Shown one piece after another: positions 23,583-32,262 of a DNA stretch of 64,000 nucleotides (its first letter is position 1; each line of letters begins with the position of its first letter). Both the position numbers and the translations under genes were made by a program. This DNA comes from VRUE01 sp963695835 (GTDB lineage: Bacteria > Actinomycetota > Thermoleophilia > Solirubrobacterales > 70-9), in the NCBI GenBank assembly GCA_963695835.1, contig CAVOHR010000002.1:496001-560000 (forward strand), written 5' to 3'. Below the pieces are notes generated by a model. It was not told where the DNA came from. It made no database searches and saw only the letters and a list, made by a program, of their open reading frames with translations.

Positions 23583-24454
23583 CAGGCCTCCTCCCCCCCG
23601 GCGACCGCGGCGGCGACGGCCTCCGCCGGGCGACCCACCTCGAGGTGCTCGACCGGCTTCTCGGTTATCTCGCGGGTGCGGCCGACCAGGTCCTCGTCGA
23701 GCCAGCGCGAGCTCTCGCCGGCGAAGGTCGAGATCAGCACCTCGTCGACGCGGTAGTGCTCGATCGCGTTCCGCACGGCGTGGAAGGGCTCGGGACTCAT
23801 CGGCTGGCCGGTCGCGTCGACGTCGGCCCGGTACAGCTCGGCGAGCGTCGAGGCGAGATCGCGGACGATCTCCGGCTCCGAGACGCCCTCCGCCCGCGGG
23901 CAGATGATCGTGTAGCGGTGGGGGCGCTCGCCGGCCCTGTCCTTCAGCCGCTTGACGAGGTCCGGCGTGCAGACGGTCTGGGTGGCGACGACGAGAGTGT
24001 GGATCACGTCCCAGCGGATCGAGTCGTCTTCGATCCGCACCGGGATGTGGGTGACGGCGACCTCGGGCTCGAAGCGGTCGCGGGCCCACTCGACCAGGTC
24101 CTTGCGGGTGATCCCGAAGCGCGTCTCGTACAGGCAGGAGAGCAGGACCTCGCCGGGTTCGTGGGCGCGGACCGCGTCGTCGAGCGCCAGCGCCGGGTCC
24201 GGGTCCATCACCTCGCCGACCGATTCGATCCCGTACTCGGAGAGGATCGACATCGTCACCTCGACCCGGGCGCGGGCCGCCTCGCGCAGCTCGCCGGAAT
24301 CGATCAGCTGGCCGACCGCCGGCTGGTTCTGCGGCGCGGCGACGGCGACGAACGGGACCTCATCCGCCCGCTCGGAGACCGCCTCCAGCAACTTGCGCCC
24401 GCCCGCCACCTCGTTGAGGAAGACCAGCAGCGGGCGGTTCTCGTCGCCGCTCAC
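23582..24454 (-). CDS. Tandem USP-like protein embedded in oxidase operon
   Basis: The 290-residue soluble protein starts with GTG overlapping the ctaD stop (GTGA) and ends overlapping ctaE. It contains two related halves resembling UspA-like alpha/beta folds: LLVFLNEVAGGRKLLEAV with GEVLLSCLYETRFGITRKDLV, and RYTIICPRAEG with DEVLISTFAGESSRWLDEDL, each ending in a short strand (VTHIPV and VEHLEVG). No catalytic motif is visible and the nucleotide-binding Gly motif of UspA is only partly kept. The location between oxidase subunits I and III suggests an oxidase-linked assembly or regulatory role, which is inference. Confidence 0.7.
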   Translation of the reverse strand: MSGDENRPLLVFLNEVAGGRKLLEAVSERADEVPFVAVAAPQNQPAVGQLIDSGELREAARARVEVTMSILSEYGIESVGEVMDPDPALALDDAVRAHEPGEVLLSCLYETRFGITRKDLVEWARDRFEPEVAVTHIPVRIEDDSIRWDVIHTLVVATQTVCTPDLVKRLKDRAGERPHRYTIICPRAEGVSEPEIVRDLASTLAELYRADVDATGQPMSPEPFHAVRNAIEHYRVDEVLISTFAGESSRWLDEDLVGRTREITEKPVEHLEVGRPAEAVAAAVAGGEEA

Positions 24455-26355
24455 GTCTTCCCCGCCACGGTCGGCTCCGGCCGGGGAACCTCGGCGCCTT
24501 CGCCGCCCATGATCGCGTGCCGGGCGCCGGGGATGCCGTACTCGTAGGGCCCGCCGACCACGCGCGGGATCTCGTCGAAGTTGAAGATCGGCGGCGGCGA
24601 GGAGACCTGCCACTCGATCGAGTTCGCCCGCCAGGGGTTGGCTTCGGCGCGCGGCCCGAAGCGCCAGCTGACGATCATGTTGTAGAGGAAGACGAGCTGC
24701 ACGGCGCCGAGGATGAAGGCGAAGATGCTGATCAGCAGGTTCCAGTCGCCGAACTGGGCGGCGTAGTCGGCGACCCGCCGCGGCATCCCGTCCATGCCGA
24801 TCCAGTGCATCGGCAGGAAGGTGCCCCAGGTGCCGACCAGAGTGCCCCAGAAGTGGACCCGGCCGAGCTTCTCGTCGTACATCCGCCCGGTCATCTTCGG
24901 GAACCAGTGGTAGATGCCGGCGAAGATCGTGAACACCGAGCCGCCGAAGAGGACGAAGTGGATGTGGGCGACGATGAAGTAGGTGTCGGAGACGTGAATG
25001 TCGAGCGGCACCATGCCCAGCATCACGCCGCTGATCCCGCCAACCGTGAAGGTGACGATGAAGGCGAGCGCAAACAGCATCGCGGTCGAGTAGGTGTGGA
25101 TCTTGCCGTAGAAGAGGGTTCCCAGCCAGGAGAAGATCTTGATCCCGGTAGGGACCGCGATCAGCAGCGTGGTGATCATCATCGGCACCCGCAGCCAGCT
25201 GAACATGCCGGCGACGAACATGTGGTGGGCCCAGACCGAGTAGCTGAGGACGACGATCCCGAGCAGCGCCAGCGCCATCAGCCGGTAGCCGAAGATCGGT
25301 TTGCGCGCGTGGGTCGAGATGACCTCGGAGATGATCCCGAAGCCCGGCAGCATCATGATGTAGACGGCGGGGTGCGAGTAGAACCAGAAGATGTGCTGGT
25401 AGCTGATCACGTCGCCGCCGCCGGCGAACTGGAAGAACTGGGTGCCGAGGAGGCGGTCGAAGAAGACCATGAACTGGGCACCGGCGATGAACGGGGTCGC
25501 GGCGACGACCAGCAGCGAGGTCGAGAGGTTGGCCCAGACCAGCAGCGGCATCCGCCAGAAGGTCATCCCGGGCGCACGCATGGTGATGATCGTGACCAGG
25601 AAGTTGAGCGCGGTGGCGATCGAGGAGGCGCCGGCGAACTGCACGCCGAGGTTGAAGAACGACTGCCCGAGCGGCGCCCCGGTGGAGAGCGGCGCGTAGC
25701 CGGTCCAGCCGGCGTCGAAGGCGCCGCCGGGGGCGAGGAAGCTGCCGACGAAGAGCAGGCCGGCGATCGGCAGCATCCAGAAGCTGAGCGCGTTGAGGCG
25801 CGGGAAGGCCATGTCCGGGGCGCCGATCATCAGCGGCAGCACGTAGTTGGCAATCCCGGCGAAGACCGGCACGATGAAGACGAAGATCATGATCGCCGCA
25901 TGGGCCGAGAAGAGGCCGTTGAAGGTGCTGGCGTCGACGATCTGGGTGCCCGGCTGCGCCAGCTCGGCGCGGATCAGCATCGCCATCAGGCCGCTGACGA
26001 AGAAGAAGAAGAAGTTCGTGCAGATGTACTGGATGCCGATCACCTTGTGATCGGTGTTGAAGCGGAGGTAGTCGCGCCAGCTCCTGGCCCCGTGCTGGGA
26101 GTGGTCGTCGGGGATGGTCGGCATGCCGGCGGCCCAGCGCAGCCAGTAGTCGAAGCAGCCGAAGCCCGCCAGGAAGCCGAGTGGGCCGGCGACCAGCGGC
26201 ACGACGACGTGCGGGTAGCCGGTCTGCTCGGTCTGGAAGACGGGCAGGCCGGAGATCGCGCGCAGGGCGACGACCAGGCCGAAGCCGAACGCGGCGCCCA
26301 GCAGCGCGCCGAGCGCTCCCCGAATCCACCCCGGTCGCTTGATCGCAGCCACCAT
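24451..26355 (-). CDS. ctaD: Cytochrome c oxidase subunit I, A2-type, with N-terminal extension
   Basis: The 634-residue catalytic subunit has the heme-copper oxidase core starting at DYLRFNTDHKVIGIQY. The key helix VI reads WFYSHPAVYIMMLPGFG: the CuB His and cross-linked Tyr are present, while the Glu of the A1-type HPEVY is replaced, giving the YSHPxVY motif that defines A2 oxidases. HAAIMIF carries a heme ligand, and VAHIHFVLFGG the paired C-terminal heme and CuB-side His. About 95 residues precede the core, with two extra membrane helices (about 13-35 and 48-66). GGAGG lies upstream of the ATG. It sits 13 bp after ctaC. Confidence 0.96.
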   Translation of the reverse strand: MVAAIKRPGWIRGALGALLGAAFGFGLVVALRAISGLPVFQTEQTGYPHVVVPLVAGPLGFLAGFGCFDYWLRWAAGMPTIPDDHSQHGARSWRDYLRFNTDHKVIGIQYICTNFFFFFVSGLMAMLIRAELAQPGTQIVDASTFNGLFSAHAAIMIFVFIVPVFAGIANYVLPLMIGAPDMAFPRLNALSFWMLPIAGLLFVGSFLAPGGAFDAGWTGYAPLSTGAPLGQSFFNLGVQFAGASSIATALNFLVTIITMRAPGMTFWRMPLLVWANLSTSLLVVAATPFIAGAQFMVFFDRLLGTQFFQFAGGGDVISYQHIFWFYSHPAVYIMMLPGFGIISEVISTHARKPIFGYRLMALALLGIVVLSYSVWAHHMFVAGMFSWLRVPMMITTLLIAVPTGIKIFSWLGTLFYGKIHTYSTAMLFALAFIVTFTVGGISGVMLGMVPLDIHVSDTYFIVAHIHFVLFGGSVFTIFAGIYHWFPKMTGRMYDEKLGRVHFWGTLVGTWGTFLPMHWIGMDGMPRRVADYAAQFGDWNLLISIFAFILGAVQLVFLYNMIVSWRFGPRAEANPWRANSIEWQVSSPPPIFNFDEIPRVVGGPYEYGIPGARHAIMGGEGAEVPRPEPTVAGKT

Positions 26356-26368
26356 CAGATCGCCTCCA

Positions 26369-27175
26369 TTATGCCCCGCCGGCTCCGACCGGTTCGATCG
26401 GGTTGGTCTCCGTGTCCTGGCGGATCGACTCCAGGTAGGTGGGCGGCACCGTCTCCTTCAGCCCGGCGACCCATTTGCGGAACTGCGCCGGCGGCTCGAC
26501 CACGACCTTGGCCCGCATCGAGGCGTGGCCGAAGCCGCACAGCTCGGTGCAGACCAGCTGGTAGGTGCCGACCCTGTCCGGGGTGATGACGGCGGTCGTC
26601 GTGATCCCGGGCACGTTGTCTTTCTTGACCCGCCACTCGGGCACCCAGAAGGAGTGGATGACATCCTGGGAGTGCATCTCGAACTTGATCTGGCGATTGA
26701 CCGGGACGTGCAGCTCGCCCTGCGACCAGACGTTGCCCTTGCCCGGGTAGCCGAAGCTCCAGGCGAACTGCTGGGAGAAGACGTCGACCGTCATCGGGTC
26801 GCTCGCCCTCTTTTCGATTTCGTTCAGCACCACCCAGCTGTAGCCGGCGCCGAACAGGACGATGATCGTCGGGATCAACGTCCAGGCGACCTCGAGCCGC
26901 GTGTTGCCGTGGATCGGCTCGCCGTCGGACTCGTCGCCGGGTTTGGCTTTGAACTTCCACAGCGCGTAGAACAGCATCACCACGACCAGCGAGAAGACGA
27001 GGGCCGAGATGACGATCATCACGTTGAGCAGGTCGTCGATCTTCGGCGCCGCCGTCGAGGCCTCCCGGCCGTTCCAGTCGATCGACAGCATCACGGCGGA
27101 GATCGCCGCGGCGAGGGCGACGGTGGCGGCGAGCATCTTCGCTATCGGCAGGCGGCCGTACATGGGCGGCGGCAT
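26369..27175 (-). CDS. ctaC: Cytochrome c oxidase subunit II
   Basis: The 268-residue protein has two membrane helices (about residues 12-32 and 50-73) and a cupredoxin domain. The CuA site is complete: His174, then CTELCGFGHASM with Cys209, Cys213, His217 and Met220. The aromatic electron-entry segment appears as QQFAWSFGYPG. No cytochrome c domain is fused at the C-terminus, so electrons must come from a separate cytochrome such as the diheme lipoprotein at 2704. The ATG at 27175 lies 1 bp after the stop of the upstream glycosyltransferase; ATG 27163 is an alternative. Confidence 0.95.
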   Translation of the reverse strand: MPPPMYGRLPIAKMLAATVALAAAISAVMLSIDWNGREASTAAPKIDDLLNVMIVISALVFSLVVVMLFYALWKFKAKPGDESDGEPIHGNTRLEVAWTLIPTIIVLFGAGYSWVVLNEIEKRASDPMTVDVFSQQFAWSFGYPGKGNVWSQGELHVPVNRQIKFEMHSQDVIHSFWVPEWRVKKDNVPGITTTAVITPDRVGTYQLVCTELCGFGHASMRAKVVVEPPAQFRKWVAGLKETVPPTYLESIRQDTETNPIEPVGAGGA

Positions 27176-27176
27176 T

Positions 27177-28526
27177 CTATTGAAGCGGCGGCGGGAGGTT
27201 TTCTGCTCCCGAGCCCGCCGAGGCGGCCAGCACCCCGCGCGCAACCCCCTCCCAGCTCCAGAGCCGGCGAGCGGTCTCGACAAGTGCCTCGCGGGCGGCG
27301 GCCCGCTCCTGCTCGGGCAGCGCCAGCCAGCGATCGAGACGGTCCGCGATCGCCTCCACGGCGCCCGGCTCGACCGCGAAGGAGACCAGCTCGGCGCAGC
27401 TCTCGGGCAGCGCCGCCGCCAGCTCCCGCGACACCTCCCGCATCCCCGAGTGCCCGGCCGAGACCGGCAGCACGCCGCAGGCCGCGGCCTCCGCGGCGAC
27501 CATCCCGAACGCCTCGGGGAAGGTGCTCGGCATGACCAGCGCCTCGGCCCCGGGCAGCAGCTCGGCGACCTCGTCGTGCTCGAGCCGGCCGACGAGCTCG
27601 ACCGACCCGGCGATCCCCCTCGCAGCTTCCAGGTAGCCCTCCGGTGGATCCGCCATGAACGCGCTGAGGATCGGCAGCGGTTCCGCGGAACCGCCCTCGA
27701 GCGCCCAGCCCAGGCTCGCGACCTCGCGCGCAGCGTCCGGATCCCCGCGGTCCAGCGCCGCCAGCAGTCGCCGCAACCCCGCCTCGTACTCCCCGTAGCC
27801 GGCGATCTGCAGTCGAGCGTCCGGATGCTTCGCTCGCACCAGCGGCCATGCGGCGATCAGCAGGTCCGCGCCCTTGGAGACGATCAGCTTTCCCACGAAG
27901 ACGACCAGCGGTGCCTGCGCCCGGGTTCGCGGACGGAACGTCTCGGTGTCGACGCCGGGCGGCCCGAGGCGGGTCTTCTCTCGCAGGCCTTCGACGCCGG
28001 GCAGGGCGGCCCAGAGCGACTCGGCGGTGTGCCTGGAGCCGACGAGAACGCAGTTCGCCGCCCGCATGCCCTCTTCCGCGTAGGGCACGAAGCGCGGGTG
28101 CGGCTTGACCGTGTACTCGAGGGCCGAGCCGTGGACCTTGGCGGCGAACTCGCCGATTCCGGCTCTGGCGAGGATCGCCGGGCCCATCACGAGATGGCCG
28201 GCCAAGGCCGCGTCGAAGCCCCCGGTGGCGTCGGCGACCTCGCGGACGGCGGCGACGTTGGCGTCGAGGTAGCTGCCCAGCTCCGCGTCGGTCAGCTCCG
28301 GGAAGGCCCTGACCTCGAAGCCCTCGTAGGGATCCTTGACGTAGACGGGTAGCAGGCCGCCGATGTCCGGGTTGTGGATCGAGACGCCCTCGATCCGGAC
28401 CCGGCGGTCCTGGCAGAGCAGGTGGACCTCGTGGCCCAGGTGGGCCAGCGCCCTGGCCAGGTTGAGCGTGTAGATGTTGCTGCCGGTGCCGCGCAGCATG
28501 TAGCCGTGGAAGAGGAGGACGCGCAT
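27177..28526 (-). CDS. GT4-type glycosyltransferase
   Basis: The 449-residue protein has the GT-B double Rossmann fold. The N-terminal half starts MRVLLFHGYMLRGTGSNIY, with the Gly-rich acceptor-side loop and NLARALAHLGHEVHLLC. The C-terminal half has VVFVGKLIVSKGADLLIAAW, LVGRLEHDEVAELLPGAEAL and the donor-binding EAFGMVAAEAAACGVLPV with the E-x7-E motif. Donor and acceptor are unknown. The gene is directly ahead of ctaC on the same strand, probably by chance co-transcription. Confidence 0.9.
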   Translation of the reverse strand: MRVLLFHGYMLRGTGSNIYTLNLARALAHLGHEVHLLCQDRRVRIEGVSIHNPDIGGLLPVYVKDPYEGFEVRAFPELTDAELGSYLDANVAAVREVADATGGFDAALAGHLVMGPAILARAGIGEFAAKVHGSALEYTVKPHPRFVPYAEEGMRAANCVLVGSRHTAESLWAALPGVEGLREKTRLGPPGVDTETFRPRTRAQAPLVVFVGKLIVSKGADLLIAAWPLVRAKHPDARLQIAGYGEYEAGLRRLLAALDRGDPDAAREVASLGWALEGGSAEPLPILSAFMADPPEGYLEAARGIAGSVELVGRLEHDEVAELLPGAEALVMPSTFPEAFGMVAAEAAACGVLPVSAGHSGMREVSRELAAALPESCAELVSFAVEPGAVEAIADRLDRWLALPEQERAAAREALVETARRLWSWEGVARGVLAASAGSGAENLPPPLQ

Positions 28527-28558
28527 CGGTTCCGCGCAAGCTATTAGTGTTCCCGGCC

Positions 28559-28822
28559 GTGAACCCCAAGCAGCTCTACCGGATGCGCGCGCCGGCCTCG
28601 GGCCGCGAGGCGCTCGCCTACGCCGAGCCGGGCGAGGTCTACGCCGACCGCGAGACCGGCGAGGAGATGGAGCCGGTGACGATGGTGCTGCCGCTCGCCC
28701 CCTCCGCCTCCGCCCTGCCCCGCACCCCGGAGAACCTGCGCGCCTGCCGCCGCTGCAACCAGCTGATCGGCCTCGACGTAAGCGACTGCCCCTACTGCGG
28801 TCTGCGCCAGGAAGCCCTTTAG
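28559..28822 (+). CDS. Small zinc-ribbon protein
   Basis: The 87-residue product has a GTG start (28559; GTG 28547 also possible). It ends with two CxxC knuckles, CRRCNQLIGLDVSDCPYC, a typical zinc ribbon. The N-terminal part is acidic and without a known domain. A TAGTGT box ends 8 nt before the start. Its stop overlaps by 4 bp the stop of the convergent gene. Function unknown. Confidence 0.75.
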   Translation: MNPKQLYRMRAPASGREALAYAEPGEVYADRETGEEMEPVTMVLPLAPSASALPRTPENLRACRRCNQLIGLDVSDCPYCGLRQEAL

Positions 28823-29610
28823 GGCATCTTGACGACCGTCGCCGTATACAGGAGGCGGGCGTTCGAGTAGTAGCAGCCGTAGGTCTTGGTCTTGCCGACG
28901 CCCTGCTGCGGGTGGCCGCTCTGGATGTCTTCCTTCGAGGAGCAGTGCTTCGGCAGGCGGCTGCCGCGCCAGGTGTCTTCGCCGGTCACGTTGAAGGCGA
29001 ACATCGGCGCCCAGGTGGGGACCGTCAGCGCGACCACCTGGCCCTGGAGCACGTTCAGCGGGTGGTCGAGGGCGAAGATCACGGTGCTGCCGAAGTAGCT
29101 GTTGAGCACCTCGAGCGGGCTCTGGCGGACCAGCGTGTATTGCGGCGGCTTCGAGCCTTCGACCGGTCGCAGGACGCCGATCCGCGCCTCCGACGGCTTG
29201 CCGAGGAATTCGTTGAAGAAGCCGACCTCGTCGGTCGTCTTCGCCGTGTCGGTGCGCGAGGGCCGCGCCAGGGTGATCGACCAGGCGACGATCTTGCCGT
29301 CGAACGGAACCTCGTAGGGGCGCGAGACGCCGCCGGCGATCACCTGGAAGCCGGTCACGTGGCCCTCGACCCGGCAGGGGACGACCTCGACGTTGTTGAC
29401 GATCTTGCCCGGGCAGGAGGCGGGCGGGGTCTGGTCGGTCTGGCCGAGCACGACGACGGGGGCCGGCGCCGAGTCGGCGGCGCCGGGCCGGGCGGCGGCG
29501 ACCAGCAGCGCCAGCGCGCAGGCGAAGCCCACCGCGGACAGCGCGCGGCTCCGGCGGGGTCGGTTTTCTGCTGCTCTCACCAAGGTCTCAAGCGACAACC
29601 CGGGCCTCAT
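28819..29610 (-). CDS. Secreted protein of unknown function
   Basis: The 263-residue product has a basic N-terminus and a hydrophobic signal segment (about residues 23-44) ending near AAARPGAADS, so it is probably exported. The mature part is rich in beta-type sequence and has four Cys (CPGK, PCRVEG, KHCSSK, YGCYYS), consistent with two disulfides. Tandem motifs such as GKIVAWSITLARPS and VVALTVPTWAPMFAF suggest a beta-sandwich. No family was recognised. Confidence 0.75.
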   Translation of the reverse strand: MRPGLSLETLVRAAENRPRRSRALSAVGFACALALLVAAARPGAADSAPAPVVVLGQTDQTPPASCPGKIVNNVEVVPCRVEGHVTGFQVIAGGVSRPYEVPFDGKIVAWSITLARPSRTDTAKTTDEVGFFNEFLGKPSEARIGVLRPVEGSKPPQYTLVRQSPLEVLNSYFGSTVIFALDHPLNVLQGQVVALTVPTWAPMFAFNVTGEDTWRGSRLPKHCSSKEDIQSGHPQQGVGKTKTYGCYYSNARLLYTATVVKMP

Positions 29611-29701
29611 GCCAGGGTTGCGGCTCCCGGATTCTGTCGTTCGGCGCGCTCCGGCGCGCTCCTCCGCGCGGCCTGCAGGATCGCGGCCAGACGCCAGTCA
29701 G

Positions 29702-29715
29702 TAGGGTTGCCGCCA
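29702..29715 (+). promoter_or_regulatory. Putative -10 box of the amidase/ABC operon
   Basis: TAGGGT (29702-29707) stands 8 nt before the ATG at 29716, with no Shine-Dalgarno sequence between. It fits the recurring leaderless pattern. Confidence 0.4.
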
Positions 29716-29913
29716 ATGGAGGGTGCGGCTTCGGCAGACGAATTCATCCCCGCCGGCCTCGCCTCGCTGGGGATCGAGGCCGACGAGACCGACCTGGCGG
29801 TGATCGCCGCCGTGCACGGGTTCTTCTGGCCGCCGATCCTCGAGCTGCTGGCGCTCGACACGAGCGAGGTCGAGCCCGAGCGCAACCCCGACCTCTCGCG
29901 AGCGCCGGAGTGA
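29716..29913 (+). CDS. GatC/AtzG-like small subunit of the amidase
   Basis: The 65-residue protein has no membrane helix. FIPAGLASLGIEADETDLAV followed by IAAVHGFFWPPILEL resembles the small helical companions (GatC, AtzG/DUF4089-like) that wrap around amidase-signature enzymes. It overlaps the amidase start by 4 bp (GTGA). The assignment comes from size, composition and position. A stabilising subunit of the downstream amidase is the likely role. Confidence 0.65.
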   Translation: MEGAASADEFIPAGLASLGIEADETDLAVIAAVHGFFWPPILELLALDTSEVEPERNPDLSRAPE

Positions 29914-31280
29914 ACGTGCTCGATCTCACCCTGCGCGGCCAGGCGGCGGCGGTCGCCGCCGGCGACGTCGGCCCCTCCGAGCTGCTCGACGCCGCCCTGG
30001 CCCGGATCGAGGAGCGCAACCCGGCGCTGAACGCGGTGGTCGAGACCTTCCCCGAGCGCTCGCGCGAGATGGCCGCCGCGGCGCCCGACGGGCCGCTGCG
30101 GGGCGTGCCGGTCGTGATCAAGGACGAGTGGCCGCTGCCCTGGCGGGCGCAGCGCTTCGGCGCCGCCGAGCTGATGGCGCCGACCGCGCCGGGCGAGTCG
30201 GGCCCCTACCGCGCCCTGCGCGACGCCGGCGCGACGATCGTCGGGGTCGGCAACATGCACGAGCTGGGCGCCGGCAGCACCGGCAACGTCTCCTTCTACG
30301 GCCCCTGCCGCAACCCCTGGGACGGCGAGCGCTGTCCGGGCGGCTCCTCGAGCGGCCCGGCGGCCTCGGTCGCGGCGCGCCTGGTCGCCGGCGCGGTCGG
30401 CGCCGACGGGGTCGGCTCGGTCCGCTTCCCCGCCGCCTACTGCGGCCTGACCGGCCTCAAGCCGACCTTCGGCCGCGCGGCGATGGAGGGCCACCACATG
30501 GCGCCGGTGACGACGACGATCGTCTCCGGTCCGCTCTGCGCCGACGCCGCCGACTGCCGCCTGCTCGGCTCGGTCCTGTTCGGCGAGGAGCTGGCCGCCG
30601 GCGATGCCTCCGGGCTGCGGATCGGGGTCGTCCGCGACGCGGTCTCCGAGGACGTGACGGCGGAGGTGCGCGAGGCCTGCGAGACGGCGATCGAGGCGCT
30701 GCGCGCCGAGACGGGAGGCGCGGTCTCCGAGGTCTCGCTGCCCGACCTCGACGCCTCGGCGCTTGCGGCGATCCTGATCATCAACGGCGAGAGCCTCAAC
30801 GGGACGACGCCGGAGCGGCTCAACCGGATGCACCCGGAGATCGGCCCGATCGCCCGCGGCACGCTCAAGTACCGGATGCTGCTGCCGGCCGCCGCGACGG
30901 TGCAGGCCGGCCGGGTGCGGACGATGATGCGGCGGCGGCTCGCCTCCCTCTACGAGGAGGTCGACGTGCTCGCCTGGCCAACCGTCCCGGCACCGGCGCC
31001 GCCGCTGGCGGCGCCGCTGGTCGAGCTGCCCTCGGGCACGCGCACGGCCGACCAGGCCAACGTGCGCGGCGCCGGACTCGCCAACCTGACGGGAGTCCCG
31101 GCGATCAGCGTCCCGGTCGGCCTCGGTTCCGAGCGCCTGCCGATCGCCCTGCAGCTGCAGGCGGCCTGGGGGCGCGACGAGCTGCTGCTCGACGCCGCCG
31201 AGGCGCTGGAGCGCGCCAACGGCCGGCGCTGGGTCGAATCGAGGCCGCCGCTCGCCGAGGCCGAGCCGACGGGGGCCTAG
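29910..31280 (+). CDS. Amidase (amidase signature family)
   Basis: The 456-residue enzyme has the Ser-cisSer-Lys catalytic triad of the family: the Lys in VPVVIKDEWP, the cis-Ser in CPGGSSSGPAASVAARL, and the nucleophilic Ser in ADGVGSVRFPAAYCGLTGLKPTFG. The usual DTGGS is altered to DGVGS. It hydrolyses an amide, but the substrate cannot be told. GTG 29910 overlaps the previous stop. It is not GatA by context, because no gatB is near. The ABC transporter genes that follow directly may export or import a related compound. Confidence 0.9.
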   Translation: MNVLDLTLRGQAAAVAAGDVGPSELLDAALARIEERNPALNAVVETFPERSREMAAAAPDGPLRGVPVVIKDEWPLPWRAQRFGAAELMAPTAPGESGPYRALRDAGATIVGVGNMHELGAGSTGNVSFYGPCRNPWDGERCPGGSSSGPAASVAARLVAGAVGADGVGSVRFPAAYCGLTGLKPTFGRAAMEGHHMAPVTTTIVSGPLCADAADCRLLGSVLFGEELAAGDASGLRIGVVRDAVSEDVTAEVREACETAIEALRAETGGAVSEVSLPDLDASALAAILIINGESLNGTTPERLNRMHPEIGPIARGTLKYRMLLPAAATVQAGRVRTMMRRRLASLYEEVDVLAWPTVPAPAPPLAAPLVELPSGTRTADQANVRGAGLANLTGVPAISVPVGLGSERLPIALQLQAAWGRDELLLDAAEALERANGRRWVESRPPLAEAEPTGA

Positions 31281-32252
31281 ATGGCGGCGGCGATCGTCGT
31301 CGAGGGGATCGAGCGTGCCTTCGGCGATGTGCTCGCGGTCCAGGGCGTCGACCTCGAGGTCGACGAGGGCGAGATCTACGGCTTCCTCGGCCCCAACGGC
31401 GCCGGCAAGACGACGACCGTGCGGATGCTGACCACGCTGCTGCTGCCGACCGGCGGCCGGGCGACCGTCGCCGGGCACGACGTGGTCGGCGAGGCGCGCG
31501 CCGTCCGCGCCTCGATCGGCGTCGCCCTGCAGGAGGCGGCGCTCGACCCGCTGATGACCGGCCGCGAGCTGATCCGCCTTCAGGCGACGCTGCAGGGCCT
31601 GCCCGGCGCCGAGGGCCGGCAGCGCGCCGACGACCTGCTCGAGCGGGTCGACCTGGCGGCGGCGGCCGACCGCCGGGTCGGCACCTACTCGGGCGGCATG
31701 CAGCGCCGCCTCGACCTCGCCGCGGCGCTGGTCCACGAACCGCGCGTGCTGTTCCTCGACGAGCCGACCACCGGCCTCGATCCGGTCAGCAGGAAAACGA
31801 TCTGGGAGGAGGTGCGGGCGCTCAACGACGACGGCACCACGGTCTTCCTCACCACCCAGTACCTCGAGGAGGCCGACCAGCTCGCCGACAACGTCGGCAT
31901 CATCGATGACGGCAGGATCGTCGCCGAGGGCACTCCGAAGTCACTGAAAACGGAAATCGGCCACCCCCACATCCGACTCCAGCTCGAGCAGGGGTCGGTC
32001 GCCGAGGCGGAGGAGGTCTGCGGGCGGATCGGCCACCTGCTGCCGCCGGTCGACGGCCGCACCGTGCTGGTCGAGGTCGAGGGCGGCGCGGCCGACATCC
32101 CGCGCGTCGTGCGAGCGCTCGACGAGGTCGGGATCGAGGTCGGCTCGCTCGAGCTCGTCCACCCGACCCTCGACGACGTCTTCGTCGCCAAGACCGGACA
32201 CCACCTCCAGAAAAAGGTTCCGACCACTTCCTCTGCTCCCGCAAATGCCTGA
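31281..32252 (+). CDS. ABC transporter ATP-binding protein (DrrA-like)
   Basis: The 323-residue ATPase has Walker A GPNGAGKTTT, the Q-loop region, signature YSGGMQRRLDLAAALVHEP, Walker B LFLDEPTTGLD, and the H-loop as TTQYLEEAD. The C-terminal 100 residues form the extra regulatory domain of the daunorubicin-resistance DrrA/CcmA-like group, which energises ABC-2 exporters. It begins immediately after the amidase stop and is followed by two ABC-2 permeases, so it forms a three-gene exporter. The substrate (drug, lipid or polysaccharide) is unknown. Confidence 0.95.
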   Translation: MAAAIVVEGIERAFGDVLAVQGVDLEVDEGEIYGFLGPNGAGKTTTVRMLTTLLLPTGGRATVAGHDVVGEARAVRASIGVALQEAALDPLMTGRELIRLQATLQGLPGAEGRQRADDLLERVDLAAAADRRVGTYSGGMQRRLDLAAALVHEPRVLFLDEPTTGLDPVSRKTIWEEVRALNDDGTTVFLTTQYLEEADQLADNVGIIDDGRIVAEGTPKSLKTEIGHPHIRLQLEQGSVAEAEEVCGRIGHLLPPVDGRTVLVEVEGGAADIPRVVRALDEVGIEVGSLELVHPTLDDVFVAKTGHHLQKKVPTTSSAPANA

Positions 32253-32262
32253 GGAGGTGGAG

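Noticed and set aside
24517..26586. A 689-codon open frame on the plus strand opposite ctaD
   Set aside because: It is antisense to a clear oxidase gene, has strongly biased Asp/Glu/Val/Arg composition typical of GC-rich shadow frames, and shows no domain.
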